A DNA stretch of 22,824 nucleotides, from assembly GCF_021742065.1 (NCBI RefSeq), contig NZ_JAKKIE010000055.1, positions 1 through 22,824 of the forward strand, given 5' to 3'. This stretch comes from Rhizorhapis sp. SPR117. GTDB lineage: Bacteria; Pseudomonadota; Alphaproteobacteria; Sphingomonadales; Sphingomonadaceae. Position 1 is the first letter of the stretch. The number at the start of each line of letters is the position of its first letter. The position numbers were made by a program, and so were the translations under genes. This document shows positions 1-7,461 of this stretch, piece by piece. A model generated the notes under the pieces. That model ran no database searches, was not told where the DNA came from, and saw only the letters and a program-made list of their open reading frames with translations.

Positions 1-46
1 ACATCGCACGAACAACACAGGAATTCGGCGCTTAGGCCGCGTTCCT

Positions 47-2227
47 TCACATTATCGCGACCTCGCGATAATCCGTATTATGCGCAGCTGCGCATAAGAT
101 GCCCCAGGCATCGGCATAGCTGTCATAGATCGCGATCTGATCGGACGTCAGTTCGTGCCGCAGGATCTCATATTCGACCCCGGCGAAGCTCAGCGCGCGG
201 GCCGTATAGAGCCCCAGTGCCTTCAAATCGCGCGCCACGAGCTCCATCGCCGCGATCCCGCCCTGGCGAATGCCGGTGATGAACTGCTCGCGATTGGCAA
301 AGGCGGTTTCCGGACCCCAGAGGCCGAGCCTGACGGCGTAGGCCAGGTTGTTGACGTCCGATGCGCCGGTTGCGGACGCGTAGAGTATGCGGGCTCCCGG
401 AAGATGGTTCTGGAGGAGAACGCCGCAGATGCCCTGCTGCGAGCCTTCCTTGGGTCCGAGGGCGCCTTCACCGCCCGCGACACCGCCCATCTCGTGAGCT
501 TCGTCAAAGCCGATCACGCCTTCGAAATCATCGCCGGCCCAATCGATGACCTGCTGCAGTCGGCTGTGATCCCCGCGCGCCGAGCGAAGCGTCGGATAGG
601 TGATGAACAGCACACCCTGCTCGAGCATGATGGGCTGGTCGATCTTCCAGTTGGAAAGGGGCTGGATGTCAGCGGCAAGGCCGCCGAGCGCGGTCCAGTC
701 ACGTCTTGCATCCTCCAGAAGCGTTTCATTCTTCGAGACCCAGATGTTGAGGCGCCGGCCCTGCAACCAATTGTCGAGGATACAGGCCGCGACCTGACGC
801 CCCTTTCCCGCGCCGGTGCCGTCTCCCAGGAAGTAACCCTTGCGATAAGCTCGTCCCTCTTGCGTCTCCTCGAGACCGACGCCTTCCTTGCTGGGCACGA
901 ACCGGCCGGGCAGGAACTGGGACCAGGCATGGCCCGCATAGACGACAGTTTCCAGCTGGGAGGCGGAAAGCAGGCGTTCGGAGACGGTGCGTTCCGGAAG
1001 CTTGGGCACATACTCGGGGATTGGCGCGGCGATCGATCCCATCGCGACTGATTCCACGAGCGCAGTCGGATGCTCGCCGGCCGCTTCGAACACGATACGA
1101 CTCGGCCGGTAGGGCAGATAGACGCCGACCTGATCGAGCAAGGGTGCGGGCGCCTCGAGCGTGGTGTAGCCGACAGGCAGGACGTTATTGCGAACCGGCG
1201 CAGGGTAGGGCCTGGGTGCCGCCCGCGTGCTCTTGACCGCGCGAAACAGGGACAGGCCGGAGGAGCGTTTCGGCGCAGGCGGCGATACGGTCGTAATCGC
1301 GCTGCGTTCGGGGACAGTCAGCGCTCCCAGCAATTCGCGGATCGATCCGCGCTGGATGGTCACAGGGATGGTTCCGCCCACCACCTTGTCGATGACGAAG
1401 AGCCTGACCGCGATCGACGTCCCGTGCTTAAGATAGCATTTCTCGAGCCGGACCGAAGTTCGGACGCTGACGTCGCGCAGTGTCGTCTCGAAAAGGTCGC
1501 GCATGCGCGCATTGGGCCCGAACCAGTCGGGCATGACCGCGACGAGCCTGCCGCCCGGCTGCAGCCGCCGCAGGGCCGCCTGGAGATGGCGGACGGCGGC
1601 GTGACTGTCCGGGCCGAGGCCCACCGATCGGGAGAAAGGCGGGTTCATCAGGACGATGCTGGGGCGCGGCGCGTCGGCGAGCGTGGAGTTGATCGTCGCC
1701 CCGTCGTGGCCGGTGACCACGGCATCAGGAAACGCGTGGGTCAGGCGCGCGCGGCGCGGAGCGGTATATTCGTTGAGCTGGAGGCCGGCGTAATCGCGGC
1801 AATGGGCGACGAGAAGGCCATTGCCGGCGCTCGGTTCCAGAATGATGTCGTCCGCCTGGATATCCGCCAGGACGAAGGCGATGGCGGCGAGATCGACCGG
1901 CGTCGAGAATTGCTGCCATTCGATCTGCTCTTCGCTGCGCACCGTTTGGGTGGGAAGCCGATCGAGCAGATCGCAGGCGGCGCAGACATCGGTCAGCGAC
2001 AGCAGCGGATAGGGGCCGAACTGGAGATGGTGGGCGAGCGCATGCTCGAGAATCTCGAAGCTGTCGCGCTGGGTCCACAGGCCATCGGCATCGGAACCGC
2101 CAAATCCCTCGGTCATCGCGGCGTTGAGATCAGCACGGCTGACCGCCTCGGAGGACCTCAACCGCTCGACGAGGATGGACGCCGCGCGGCGCTCCGCGGC
2201 GTTTGCAGTATCGAACAGATCGGACAT
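47..2227 (-). CDS. Methyltransferase/strawberry-notch helicase, 3'-truncated
   Basis: This 726-residue product has an N-terminal SAM-methyltransferase fold followed by the first helicase domain of the strawberry-notch family. Visible motifs are the SAM loop EPSAGNG (131-137), the N6-adenine-type NPPF (195-198), a Walker A GDGTGAGKG (468-476), a DEAH box (575-578) and a SAT-like motif YASATGA soon after. From family knowledge, plasmid and phage relatives are roughly twice as long and carry a second helicase domain after the point where this protein stops. Here the frame ends in palindromic DNA that encodes the last residues and the stop, so the gene is probably cut by recombination. The start is ATG with GGAG about nine bases upstream. 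The product may bind DNA, but without the C-terminal helicase lobe it is unlikely to be a working motor. Function of the family is poorly established. Confidence 0.85.
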   Translation of the reverse strand: MSDLFDTANAAERRAASILVERLRSSEAVSRADLNAAMTEGFGGSDADGLWTQRDSFEILEHALAHHLQFGPYPLLSLTDVCAACDLLDRLPTQTVRSEEQIEWQQFSTPVDLAAIAFVLADIQADDIILEPSAGNGLLVAHCRDYAGLQLNEYTAPRRARLTHAFPDAVVTGHDGATINSTLADAPRPSIVLMNPPFSRSVGLGPDSHAAVRHLQAALRRLQPGGRLVAVMPDWFGPNARMRDLFETTLRDVSVRTSVRLEKCYLKHGTSIAVRLFVIDKVVGGTIPVTIQRGSIRELLGALTVPERSAITTVSPPAPKRSSGLSLFRAVKSTRAAPRPYPAPVRNNVLPVGYTTLEAPAPLLDQVGVYLPYRPSRIVFEAAGEHPTALVESVAMGSIAAPIPEYVPKLPERTVSERLLSASQLETVVYAGHAWSQFLPGRFVPSKEGVGLEETQEGRAYRKGYFLGDGTGAGKGRQVAACILDNWLQGRRLNIWVSKNETLLEDARRDWTALGGLAADIQPLSNWKIDQPIMLEQGVLFITYPTLRSARGDHSRLQQVIDWAGDDFEGVIGFDEAHEMGGVAGGEGALGPKEGSQQGICGVLLQNHLPGARILYASATGASDVNNLAYAVRLGLWGPETAFANREQFITGIRQGGIAAMELVARDLKALGLYTARALSFAGVEYEILRHELTSDQIAIYDSYADAWGILCAAAHNTDYREVAIM
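52..97. repeat. Double palindrome with dif-like core
   Basis: Two 20-bp inverted repeats sit six bases apart: 52-71, with arms TTATCGCGA and TCGCGATAA around CC, and 78-97, a perfect palindrome TTATGCGCAGCTGCGCATAA. The two facing inner arms (61-71 and 78-88) with the spacer TCCGTA form an 11-6-11 layout, the geometry of XerC/XerD sites. On the minus strand the left arm GCTGCGCATAA differs at one position from the E. coli dif XerC arm GGTGCGCATAA. The second arm starts TTAT but otherwise diverges. The site lies exactly where the strawberry-notch gene loses family-like sequence. I infer a recombination junction of a Xer-type or other tyrosine-recombinase element whose body lies left of the window. 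Confidence 0.6.
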
Positions 2228-2558
2228 AGTGGGGTCTCCAGACTGGCTGCCCCGTCGGCAGCATCAATCCTTCGCTCCCCCCTTCCCTTTTGATCGGTTG
2301 TGCGCCCGCTGGCAGGCCTGTGTCGCTGCGGTCGCGGTGAGATAGAACTGGGTTACGATTGAGGCTGTGGGCGCGGAGAATGGGGCGATCGGAAGGCACA
2401 GGCGTTCGCGAACGGCCGTGGTCTCAGGCGAGATATTACCGGCTATTAAAACATCTCCGAGCTCGCGAGCAGCATAGGGCGTCTCAATTCACTCTTTCTT
2501 CGAAGTTGGTGCTGCACAGGACTGGCTGAATTCAATCAGGGGGAGGCATGATTCCGTA
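2228..2558. other. Divergent intergenic region
   Basis: This 331-base gap separates the minus-strand strawberry-notch gene from the plus-strand PLD-like gene, so it must hold the promoters of both. I see no convincing promoter pair, coding sequence or RNA gene. An AT-richer stretch near 2430-2460 stands out from the GC-rich flank. Confidence 0.4.
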
Positions 2559-2559
2559 A
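2548..2559 (+). promoter_or_regulatory. Minimal leader ORF overlapping the PLD gene start
   Basis: Just after the purine-rich AGGGGGAGG (2538-2546) there is an ATG followed by two sense codons and a TAA (ATG ATT CCG TAA). The final A of the TAA is the A of the downstream ATG at 2559. If translated, it would couple initiation of the PLD gene to a three-codon minigene. The Shine-Dalgarno is closer than usual to the first ATG and further than usual from the second, so which start is used is open. Confidence 0.35.
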
Positions 2560-3770
2560 TGAGATTGAAGTTCCTTAAGGCGACCGCAGTCAACACTGCT
2601 CTGCGCGGCCTGATTGACGAGCATGACGAGTTTCATTGGGCGGTCGCCTGGGGCAGCCTGACGGATGTTGCCGAACGCCTACTCGCCAACCCTGGAAAGT
2701 TCAGGCAGGTAACTTTTGGCGTCGCCTTCAGTCACACCGAACCCGCGCTGATCGATCGTCTCATCGGGCTAACCGGCGCCCGGGTCGCGACGAAGTTCGC
2801 TGGCGGAACCTATCACCCGAAGGTCTATGGCTTCCGGTCGGGCACCAGCGCGGCCGCCATTGTCGGGAGCGCGAATTTCACCTTTGGCGGGCTTGGCAAA
2901 AACCTGGAGGCGGCCGTTTTCGTGCAGGGTGACGCGGCGGATCCCTTCTTCGTCGATCTGTTTGATTTCACCCGGCGTAGCGCAACCCTGGGAGAGGCTG
3001 TGACCCCGCAATTCGCGGCAGCCTACCGTGCGAGCCACAAGCGCGCATTGCGACTGCCGAAACCTGCTCGCGATCCGATGCAAGACCTGCCGAAGGTAAA
3101 GGCGGAAGCCCTATCCTCTCCGCTCGTGACGATGGGCTGGAACGACTTTGTGAAGGAGATTCAGAACACCGAAAACCACGACGTTGACGACAGCCTTACC
3201 TTATTGCGTGTCGCGCAGGAGTGGTTCGCCTCGGTGCGATCCTTTGCGGACCTTTCACTTGGTCGGCGCCAGGCGATCGCTGGGCTCGTCGTCGACCGCG
3301 CCGAGAGAACCGATCCCGATCTCGGCCGTGACTGGGGATGGTTCGGTTCGATGCGCGGCATGGGCGATTTCGCCAAGCTCGTGATCGCGAACGACAAGAG
3401 GCTCGCTCGGGCAATAGACAGCGTCCCGCAAAAGGGCGAGGTCACGAGAGCGCACTTCACCAAATTCGCAATGCACTTCAAGCGGGCCTTCGAGGATTCC
3501 GATCGAACAGGGGGTTACGCCACCGGCAGCAGGCTTCTGGCCATGAAACGACCCGATGTTTTCGTTTGCATCTGCAATCCCAACATCGCCGAGACATCCG
3601 CTAGAATGGGATTTTCGCGCACAACGCTCGCGCTCGACGATTATTGGGACAAGGTGGTGGAAGTCATTCGTCTGGCCGACTGGTACAATGCCGACAAGCC
3701 GGACAATGCAGAGGGAGAGATCTGGGAAAGCCGCGCGGCAATGCTGGATGCGATCCTCTACAGGCCCTGA
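2559..3770 (+). CDS. PLD-like nuclease-fold protein
   Basis: The 403-residue product has an N-terminal phospholipase D-like domain. It shows a single HxK motif (H86, K88) in GGTYHPKVYGF, then VGSANFTFGGL (102-112) and NLEA (115-118), the usual order in PLD-type nucleases. With one HKD-like motif it probably needs dimerisation to form an active site, as in BfiI or Nuc. The C-terminal 230 or so residues are not a domain I can name; they could be a recognition or DNA-binding part. No signal peptide or membrane segment is seen. The gene is monocistronic, convergent with the Toprim gene and ends inside a shared terminator. Its position between two plasmid-backbone genes suggests a cargo gene. Nuclease activity in restriction or defence is plausible but inferred. 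Confidence 0.75.
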   Translation: MRLKFLKATAVNTALRGLIDEHDEFHWAVAWGSLTDVAERLLANPGKFRQVTFGVAFSHTEPALIDRLIGLTGARVATKFAGGTYHPKVYGFRSGTSAAAIVGSANFTFGGLGKNLEAAVFVQGDAADPFFVDLFDFTRRSATLGEAVTPQFAAAYRASHKRALRLPKPARDPMQDLPKVKAEALSSPLVTMGWNDFVKEIQNTENHDVDDSLTLLRVAQEWFASVRSFADLSLGRRQAIAGLVVDRAERTDPDLGRDWGWFGSMRGMGDFAKLVIANDKRLARAIDSVPQKGEVTRAHFTKFAMHFKRAFEDSDRTGGYATGSRLLAMKRPDVFVCICNPNIAETSARMGFSRTTLALDDYWDKVVEVIRLADWYNADKPDNAEGEIWESRAAMLDAILYRP

Positions 3771-3789
3771 GAGCCCAGATCTCAGGGCC
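3763..3789. terminator. Bidirectional hairpin between convergent genes
   Basis: Perfect 10-bp arms GGCCCTGAGA (3763-3772) and TCTCAGGGCC (3780-3789) surround a seven-base loop. The left arm contains the stop codon of the PLD gene and the right arm overlaps the stop of the Toprim gene. There is no long T tract on either side, so this is a stable stem suited to bidirectional termination but not a textbook intrinsic terminator. Confidence 0.6.
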
Positions 3790-4621
3790 GGGAGGCCTCC
3801 AGGGCCTTGGCCCAGTCTTCGAAACCGGCCGGCACCGCGGGTGTAATCGCAAGGCCCGGTCTGGCATAACGCTGCATCGCCCGTTCGGCGGCCAATGCGC
3901 CCTCGGCGTCATTGTCCACGGCCAGGACGAGAGATGTGAGTGTTGGCGGCAACTGGATTTGGTCGAGGCGACGCGCGCCCAGGCTCGCCCAGCAGGGAAG
4001 TCCTTTGAGGAGGGTAAAGGCGCGCGCCGTTTCAAAGCCTTCGGCAAGCGCCAGGACAGGTGCCCCCTGCCCTCCTCCCTGCCAGGCACCTCGTCCCGGC
4101 CGTCCCAGCATCAGCTTCATCCGGTATCCGCCCGTATGCGGGTCGAGGAATATCCTCTGGATAGCCGTCAACCGCCGCGCTTCACGTACGGCGATCAACA
4201 GGGCGGGGTGGAAGGTGGTCCAAGGCCTGGGCCTATAGGGACAACGCGGATGGAATCGGAGATCATCGGCGGGCGGCTCGAGCCGCCGCAGAGCCAAATA
4301 GCGTTCCGCGAGCGTGCCAGAAATTGGCAGCGCTTCGTCCCACAGCCGGGAGGCATTGCCTGAGGCCTTGGTGGGGGTGTCAGCATAGGCGAAATGGCGC
4401 CTGATCTGAACGCGACGAAGCTCGCGCAGCACATCTTCTCGCGTGCACCCCGCGAAGCATGTCACGAGGATGCCCCGGTCGCCTTGCCGAATCGAAAGGC
4501 TTGGCGTTGTGTCGGCATGGGCTGGACACAGGCACATGGCGGTGCGCCCATGCCAGGTTCCTCCAAGCGCTCCCACAAGGTCGATTGTTTCCTGGGTCGG
4601 TCGTCGGGTCGTGAGCGGCAT
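3782..4621 (-). CDS. CHC2 zinc finger/Toprim protein (DUF7146-like)
   Basis: The 279-residue product looks like a short plasmid primase-type protein. A CHC2-like zinc ribbon is formed by C32, H35, C55 and C59 in the segments CLCPAHADTTPSL and VTCFAGC. A C-terminal Toprim fold follows, with the conserved glutamate in LAEGFET (192-198) and the DxD-like DNDAEG (236-241). Proteins of this layout are common on alphaproteobacterial plasmids, often near strawberry-notch helicases. No separate primase catalytic core is present, so primer synthesis on its own is uncertain; it may act in replication or transfer priming. The ATG start is preceded by AAGGGAG about seven bases upstream. It reads away from the DnaA-box region, so its promoter probably lies there. 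Confidence 0.85.
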   Translation of the reverse strand: MPLTTRRPTQETIDLVGALGGTWHGRTAMCLCPAHADTTPSLSIRQGDRGILVTCFAGCTREDVLRELRRVQIRRHFAYADTPTKASGNASRLWDEALPISGTLAERYLALRRLEPPADDLRFHPRCPYRPRPWTTFHPALLIAVREARRLTAIQRIFLDPHTGGYRMKLMLGRPGRGAWQGGGQGAPVLALAEGFETARAFTLLKGLPCWASLGARRLDQIQLPPTLTSLVLAVDNDAEGALAAERAMQRYARPGLAITPAVPAGFEDWAKALEASRP

Positions 4622-4681
4622 AGATCAGCTCCCTTCCCGATCAACCTTCCCCCTTCGTCTTTCTCCAATGGTGACGGGGCC

Positions 4682-4702
4682 TGTGGATAAATCTGTGGAT
4701 AA
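4682..4702 (-). promoter_or_regulatory. Two perfect DnaA boxes in tandem
   Basis: TGTGGATAA occurs at 4682-4690 and 4694-4702. Its complement is the consensus DnaA box TTATCCACA. The two are in the same orientation with a 12-bp period and are followed by AT-rich DNA on the parA side. This is a standard arrangement at plasmid and chromosomal origins that recruit host DnaA. Confidence 0.75.
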
Positions 4703-4727
4703 GATTGGGTTCGCCGATCGAAAGTAA

Positions 4728-4758
4728 CGTGTTTTCGATACCGACACGGCGTGTTTTC
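4728..4758 (+). repeat. Phased CGTGTTTTC direct repeats
   Basis: CGTGTTTTC appears at 4728-4736 and 4750-4758, exactly 22 bp apart, which places both on the same helical face. They adjoin the DnaA boxes. The core CGTGTTTT is also found inside the three long repeats downstream of repA, and TGTTTTC forms the arms of the inverted repeat in front of repA. They may be short initiator-binding sites. Confidence 0.4.
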
Positions 4759-5014
4759 AAACATTGTCCATCGTGCTTACGGAATCTGTCCGACGTGGGA
4801 TTGGATTCATGAATATCCGTCAATCACTTGATATATAATGATAAAAAGAACGTCCGAGCCCCGGTAACTCTTATAATCCTAATAGTAAAATCCCCTAAAG
4901 CTTCCGCTGCGCGGGATAGGAGATTCTTTTGATTCAGATTTTTGATGGATCAGGACCGGAGAAACTGGGTCCAACGGCGCGACGGCATGCTCGCTTAGGG
5001 TTTAGCATCATAAC

Positions 5015-5026
5015 AACCGGCCGGTT
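5015..5026. promoter_or_regulatory. 12-bp palindrome upstream of parA
   Basis: AACCGGCCGGTT is a perfect palindrome about 130 bases before the parA start. It could be the parA operator or a parS-type centromere for the ParB encoded next door. It does not match the classical repABC parS consensus, so this is only a candidate. Confidence 0.3.
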
Positions 5027-5157
5027 AGGCTCAAATTGGCTTCGACCGGGGTCGATCGCGATCGGAGGGTCAAAACAGTTACGGTTTGACTTTCAGAGCG
5101 GAAAATGGCCATGAAATGCAAACCGAGCACCAAAGCGGGATTCGCCCAGGGGAATTT

Positions 5158-6357
5158 ATGTCGTTCACCGTCAACACACTGCGCACTGTAGCAACTTCTT
5201 GCCAGCAGATGCGCGACCACATCAAGACGGTAGTGTTTCGTCCCGATGCCCACAAGAAGCTCGATATCACCTTTGGACCGACCCAAGCTGCAGCGTTGCT
5301 CGGCAGAACACCCGAAGCTATCGCCAAAGCCGAGGCTAAAGGCCGACTGCGGCAACCAAAGCAACTCGGGAATGGCAGACGATACTATACTATCGAAGAT
5401 CTGATCGATATCCGCGCAGCGTTGGGAATACAGGTCGGCAAGCAACCGCACGAAGATGCTGTCGTGGTAGCAGTTCAAAACTTCAAAGGGGGCGTCGGCA
5501 AAAGTACGATCACCAAGCATTTGGCGGACTACCTCGCATTACAGGGCTACAAGGTGCTTGTCATCGATTGTGATCCGCAGGCGTCGACGACAACCATGTT
5601 CGATATTCAGCCGGAAACACTGATCGATGATGAGAGGACGCTGGGTTCCTTTTTATCGCCGCGCAGCACATTTGAGGATTTCTCCGAGACAATAAGGGAT
5701 ACGCCATGGCCGACGATCAAAATCGTGCCATCCAGCCTCGGGTTGCAAGACGCAGAATGGGATTTGACTGCCACACTGACGGAGGGCGGGCAAGCGGTGC
5801 GAGAAAGCCTTCAGGCGCTACGAATCGGGATCTCCAGCGTCAGCAAGGAATTTGACGTCATCCTGCTGGACCCTCCACCGGCAATGGGCTTCCTCGGTCT
5901 CAATGTCATGGCCGCCGCAACAGGTCTTCTAGTCCCCGTTCCCGCCCGCCAGCTCGATTATCTCTCCACAATCCATTTCATGGAGACGATCGCTGATAAC
6001 ATCGAGATTCTCGAGGCGAACGGCACGCCGGTGAACTATGGGTTCATCAGAGTCGTGTGCTCTGCATTTTCGCCCAGCAAGCCGGGTGAAAACGACATGT
6101 GGCGGATCATGCAGTCGACTTATGCTGGGCTTCTGCTGAGTCAGCCGATCCTCGCGTCGGAGGAGATCAAGAACGCGACGCAGGCATTTCGCTCGATCTA
6201 TGAATCGAAACCTTCGGCCGGGCATCAAACCTATCACCGTTGCCGGGACAATCTGGACTCGGTGTTTGCGGAGGTGGTTCAGCAGATCCGACAGCAATGG
6301 CCATCGACAAGTCTCTCTAGCGCTGTGTCCGATGTCAATGTGAGCGCTGCAGCATGA
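5158..6357 (+). CDS. parA: ParA/RepA-type partition ATPase
   Basis: This is a type Ib ParA ATPase, about 399 residues from the start chosen here, the usual size of RepA partition proteins of alphaproteobacterial plasmids. An N-terminal winged or MerR-like helix-turn-helix (about 38-90, AALLGRTPEAIAKAEAKG) would bind the operator. The deviant Walker A FKGGVGKST is at 109-117, followed by DCDPQAS (137-143) and a Walker B-like LLDPPP. I chose ATG 5158 because AGGGGAA lies six to eleven bases upstream and the length fits. In-frame alternatives are ATG 5116 and TTG 5086. The stop overlaps the parB start (ATGA), so the two are translationally coupled. ParA moves the ParB-bound plasmid over the nucleoid and usually represses its own operon. 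Confidence 0.93.
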   Translation: MSFTVNTLRTVATSCQQMRDHIKTVVFRPDAHKKLDITFGPTQAAALLGRTPEAIAKAEAKGRLRQPKQLGNGRRYYTIEDLIDIRAALGIQVGKQPHEDAVVVAVQNFKGGVGKSTITKHLADYLALQGYKVLVIDCDPQASTTTMFDIQPETLIDDERTLGSFLSPRSTFEDFSETIRDTPWPTIKIVPSSLGLQDAEWDLTATLTEGGQAVRESLQALRIGISSVSKEFDVILLDPPPAMGFLGLNVMAAATGLLVPVPARQLDYLSTIHFMETIADNIEILEANGTPVNYGFIRVVCSAFSPSKPGENDMWRIMQSTYAGLLLSQPILASEEIKNATQAFRSIYESKPSAGHQTYHRCRDNLDSVFAEVVQQIRQQWPSTSLSSAVSDVNVSAAA

Positions 6358-7373
6358 GCCGGCGTTCGCTGATCGGTGAAGCTCTCGCTTCGGCGCCGCC
6401 CCAGGCGGAAACGCCCGCTGTTATGGGCGAAGGTGGCACCACTCCGAAGCCGAACTTCACCAACAAGCGCCTCGAGGGCTTTGGCGAAGCCGCGCGCATG
6501 GTAAAGCGTCCGACCATCAGGCTGAAACCAGCGGAATGTTCGATCTGGCCGGGCAATGCGCGAGACTATTCGCTGCTCGACGAACACAGGTTGCGGACGC
6601 TGATCGATTCGATTTTAGCGGAAGGAGGTAACCGCATTCCTGCTGTCGTGCGGCGGACGACGGGCGGCGCGGTACCATATGAGCTGATCACTGGTACCCG
6701 GCGCCATTGGGCGATCGCGTGGCTCAACGCCAATCACTACCCCGATATCGACCTTGTCGCGATAATCGAGGACCTCGACGATGAAGCGGCTTTTCGTTTG
6801 GCCGACATCGAGAATAGAGAACGGGAGGATATTTCCGATCTGGAACGTGGCCGCAACTACAAGGCGGCGGTTGATTCCTATTATGGCGGCGTGCAGTTGC
6901 GTATGGCGGAGCGGCTCAAGATCTCGAAATCCCAACTTGCGCGCTATATAGCTCTTACCGAGATCCCTGATTTTATCGTGAGCGCCTTCGCCTCGCCGAT
7001 GGACCTTCACGCAAAATATGCTGAGAAACTCCTGCCTGCGTTGAAGAAGCCGGGGGCGGTCGAGAAACTCACGGCAGCTGCGGATGAAGTTGCTTCTGAG
7101 CAGAGTTTCAGAAGGTCCGGTGACGAACAGCCTGTATCAGGTTCGGACGTCGTTGCGCGTTTGCTGGCCGCCCTCACGCCCGTCTCGAAGACTCGCCCCC
7201 AGAAGACGGCTATTTCGACCAGTGGGGGCGACGCGATTGGATTGATCGAACGGAATCAGCAGAAGGTGCTGACAATTTCGCTCTCCCCTTCTGAGCTTAG
7301 TGTGGATGCTATTCTGGAGGCGCTACGGCCCGTTATAGAGCAGGCCAAGATCATGCGGGCGAAGAGGCGTTAG
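6354..7373 (+). CDS. parB: ParB/RepB plasmid partition protein
   Basis: The 339-residue product is a ParB-family centromere-binding protein of the RepB type. The ParB/Srx-like N domain (about 60-165) contains the CTP-binding-type motif GTRRHWAI and the segment ENREREDISDLERG. A helix-turn-helix region follows (RMAERLKISKSQLARYIAL). The C-terminal part is a divergent dimerisation region. The start codon overlaps the parA stop by four bases. ParB loads at a parS site near the operon, spreads, and stimulates ParA ATP hydrolysis. I did not find a canonical parS; palindromes at 5015 and 7446 are the best local candidates. Confidence 0.93.
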   Translation: MSRRSLIGEALASAPPQAETPAVMGEGGTTPKPNFTNKRLEGFGEAARMVKRPTIRLKPAECSIWPGNARDYSLLDEHRLRTLIDSILAEGGNRIPAVVRRTTGGAVPYELITGTRRHWAIAWLNANHYPDIDLVAIIEDLDDEAAFRLADIENREREDISDLERGRNYKAAVDSYYGGVQLRMAERLKISKSQLARYIALTEIPDFIVSAFASPMDLHAKYAEKLLPALKKPGAVEKLTAAADEVASEQSFRRSGDEQPVSGSDVVARLLAALTPVSKTRPQKTAISTSGGDAIGLIERNQQKVLTISLSPSELSVDAILEALRPVIEQAKIMRAKRR

Positions 7374-7406
7374 CACGTGGGCAGCCCCGGTCAGGGAAAG
7401 CGGATT

Positions 7407-7461
7407 TTGACGAAAACATATTTGTTTTCAATGTATTAGAATGATTTCCCCCCGGGGGGAA
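7407..7461 (+). promoter_or_regulatory. repA control region with two inverted repeats
   Basis: A possible -35 TTGACG (7407-7412) leads into an inverted repeat with arms GAAAACA (7412-7418) and TGTTTTC (7423-7429) around TATT. A perfect 16-bp palindrome TTCCCCCCGGGGGGAA (7446-7461) lies just downstream and overlaps the first annotated codons of repA. The first looks like an operator in a promoter; the second could be a hairpin that hides the start or a protein-binding site. Confidence 0.45.

Larger units (their letters stand above)
4622..5157. other. Control/origin candidate region without genes
   Basis: This 536-base divergent gap lies between the Toprim gene and parA. It holds two perfect DnaA boxes, two phased CGTGTTTTC repeats, a long AT-rich tract (about 4815-4905, including ATATATAATGATAAAAAG) and palindromes AACCGGCCGGTT (5015-5026) and CGATCGCGATCG (5053-5064). 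No credible coding sequence is visible. The combination suits an origin and/or the parA operator and centromere, but the true origin cannot be fixed from sequence alone. Confidence 0.5.

Noticed and set aside
155..1051. Long plus-strand frame opposite the strawberry-notch gene
   Set aside because: Its product resembles no family, and the minus strand carries clear methyltransferase and helicase motifs; it is a GC-rich shadow. The same holds for the plus-strand frame at 1070-2293.
3644..4363. Plus-strand frame across the PLD/Toprim junction
   Set aside because: It crosses two well-supported convergent genes and a terminator and has no family-like sequence.
5086..5157. Upstream TTG and ATG starts for parA
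   Set aside because: ATG 5158 has a better Shine-Dalgarno and gives the usual family length; the upstream part could still be translated.
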